DNA from: an uncultured Granulicatella sp.
GTDB taxonomy: Bacteria > Bacillota > Bacilli > Lactobacillales > Aerococcaceae
DNA length: 12,471 nt
Direction: 5' to 3'
Assembly (NCBI GenBank): GCA_938017885.1
Contig: CALIJD010000028.1
Location: 1-12,471 of the forward strand
Of the stretch, positions 12,429-12,471 are shown in pieces. Every line of letters begins with the position of its first letter. The stretch's first letter is position 1. The translations under genes and the position numbers were made by a program. Below the pieces are notes generated by a model. It worked only from the letters and a program-made list of their open reading frames with translations, did not search any database and had not been told where the DNA came from.

Positions 12429-12471
12429 ATAGATGTTCATTTTTGAGCAAAATATCCCAAAAATTTCTCTA

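Overview
The window looks like the chromosome of a low-GC Gram-positive bacterium of the order Lactobacillales. The pepQ/ccpA divergent pair, the PBP1b-type penicillin-binding protein, strong AAGGAG-type ribosome binding sites and the bS16/KhpA/RimM/TrmD/bL19 gene set all fit. The membrane protein next to rimM is what I would expect in Granulicatella or a related Carnobacteriaceae genus, but that genus guess is weak. I see no transposase, phage, CRISPR, tRNA or rRNA genes.

Layout. (1) 1-2271: pepQ (minus, C-terminus cut by the window edge) and ccpA (plus) diverge from a 157-bp region holding both promoters, a cre-like site and a perfect 19-bp palindrome. A bidirectional terminator follows ccpA. 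(2) 2275-4806: a class A PBP (PBP1b type, minus) with an unusual Lys/Glu/Asp-rich tail. Its divergent intergenic region with rpsP carries an 11-bp tandem direct repeat and a second inverted repeat. (3) 5006-5615: rpsP-khpA ends in a hairpin terminator. (4) 5586-6113: a repeat-dense non-coding stretch. It holds a 280-bp imperfect inverted-repeat element whose arms include the khpA terminator, then two back-to-back perfect palindromes, then a good promoter. (5) 6114-9362: a tightly packed unit of a DUF1576-type membrane protein, an unrecognised 113-aa protein, rimM, trmD and an ArsR/SmtB-family metal sensor. (6) 9398-9913: rplS alone with its own promoter, a probable L19 leader and a terminator. 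(7) 9926-12087: a P1B-4-type metal-exporting ATPase with a His-rich N-terminus. Its promoter carries both a PerR/Fur-like 7-1-7 box and an ArsR-type TGAA-N6-TTCA operator. (8) 12098-12428: an unrecognised 91-aa protein on the minus strand.

How it fits together. The usual rpsP-khpA-rimM-trmD-rplS cluster is present in order but has been broken into three transcription units by accessory genes. The membrane pair sits between khpA and rimM, and the metal sensor sits between trmD and rplS. The probable target of that sensor, the metal-efflux ATPase, is just beyond rplS. The most interesting unexplained structures are the 280-bp inverted-repeat element with terminator-like ends, the paired palindromes before the DUF1576 operon, and the stacked operators on the ATPase promoter. 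No experiment or database search supports these readings. They come from inspection only.
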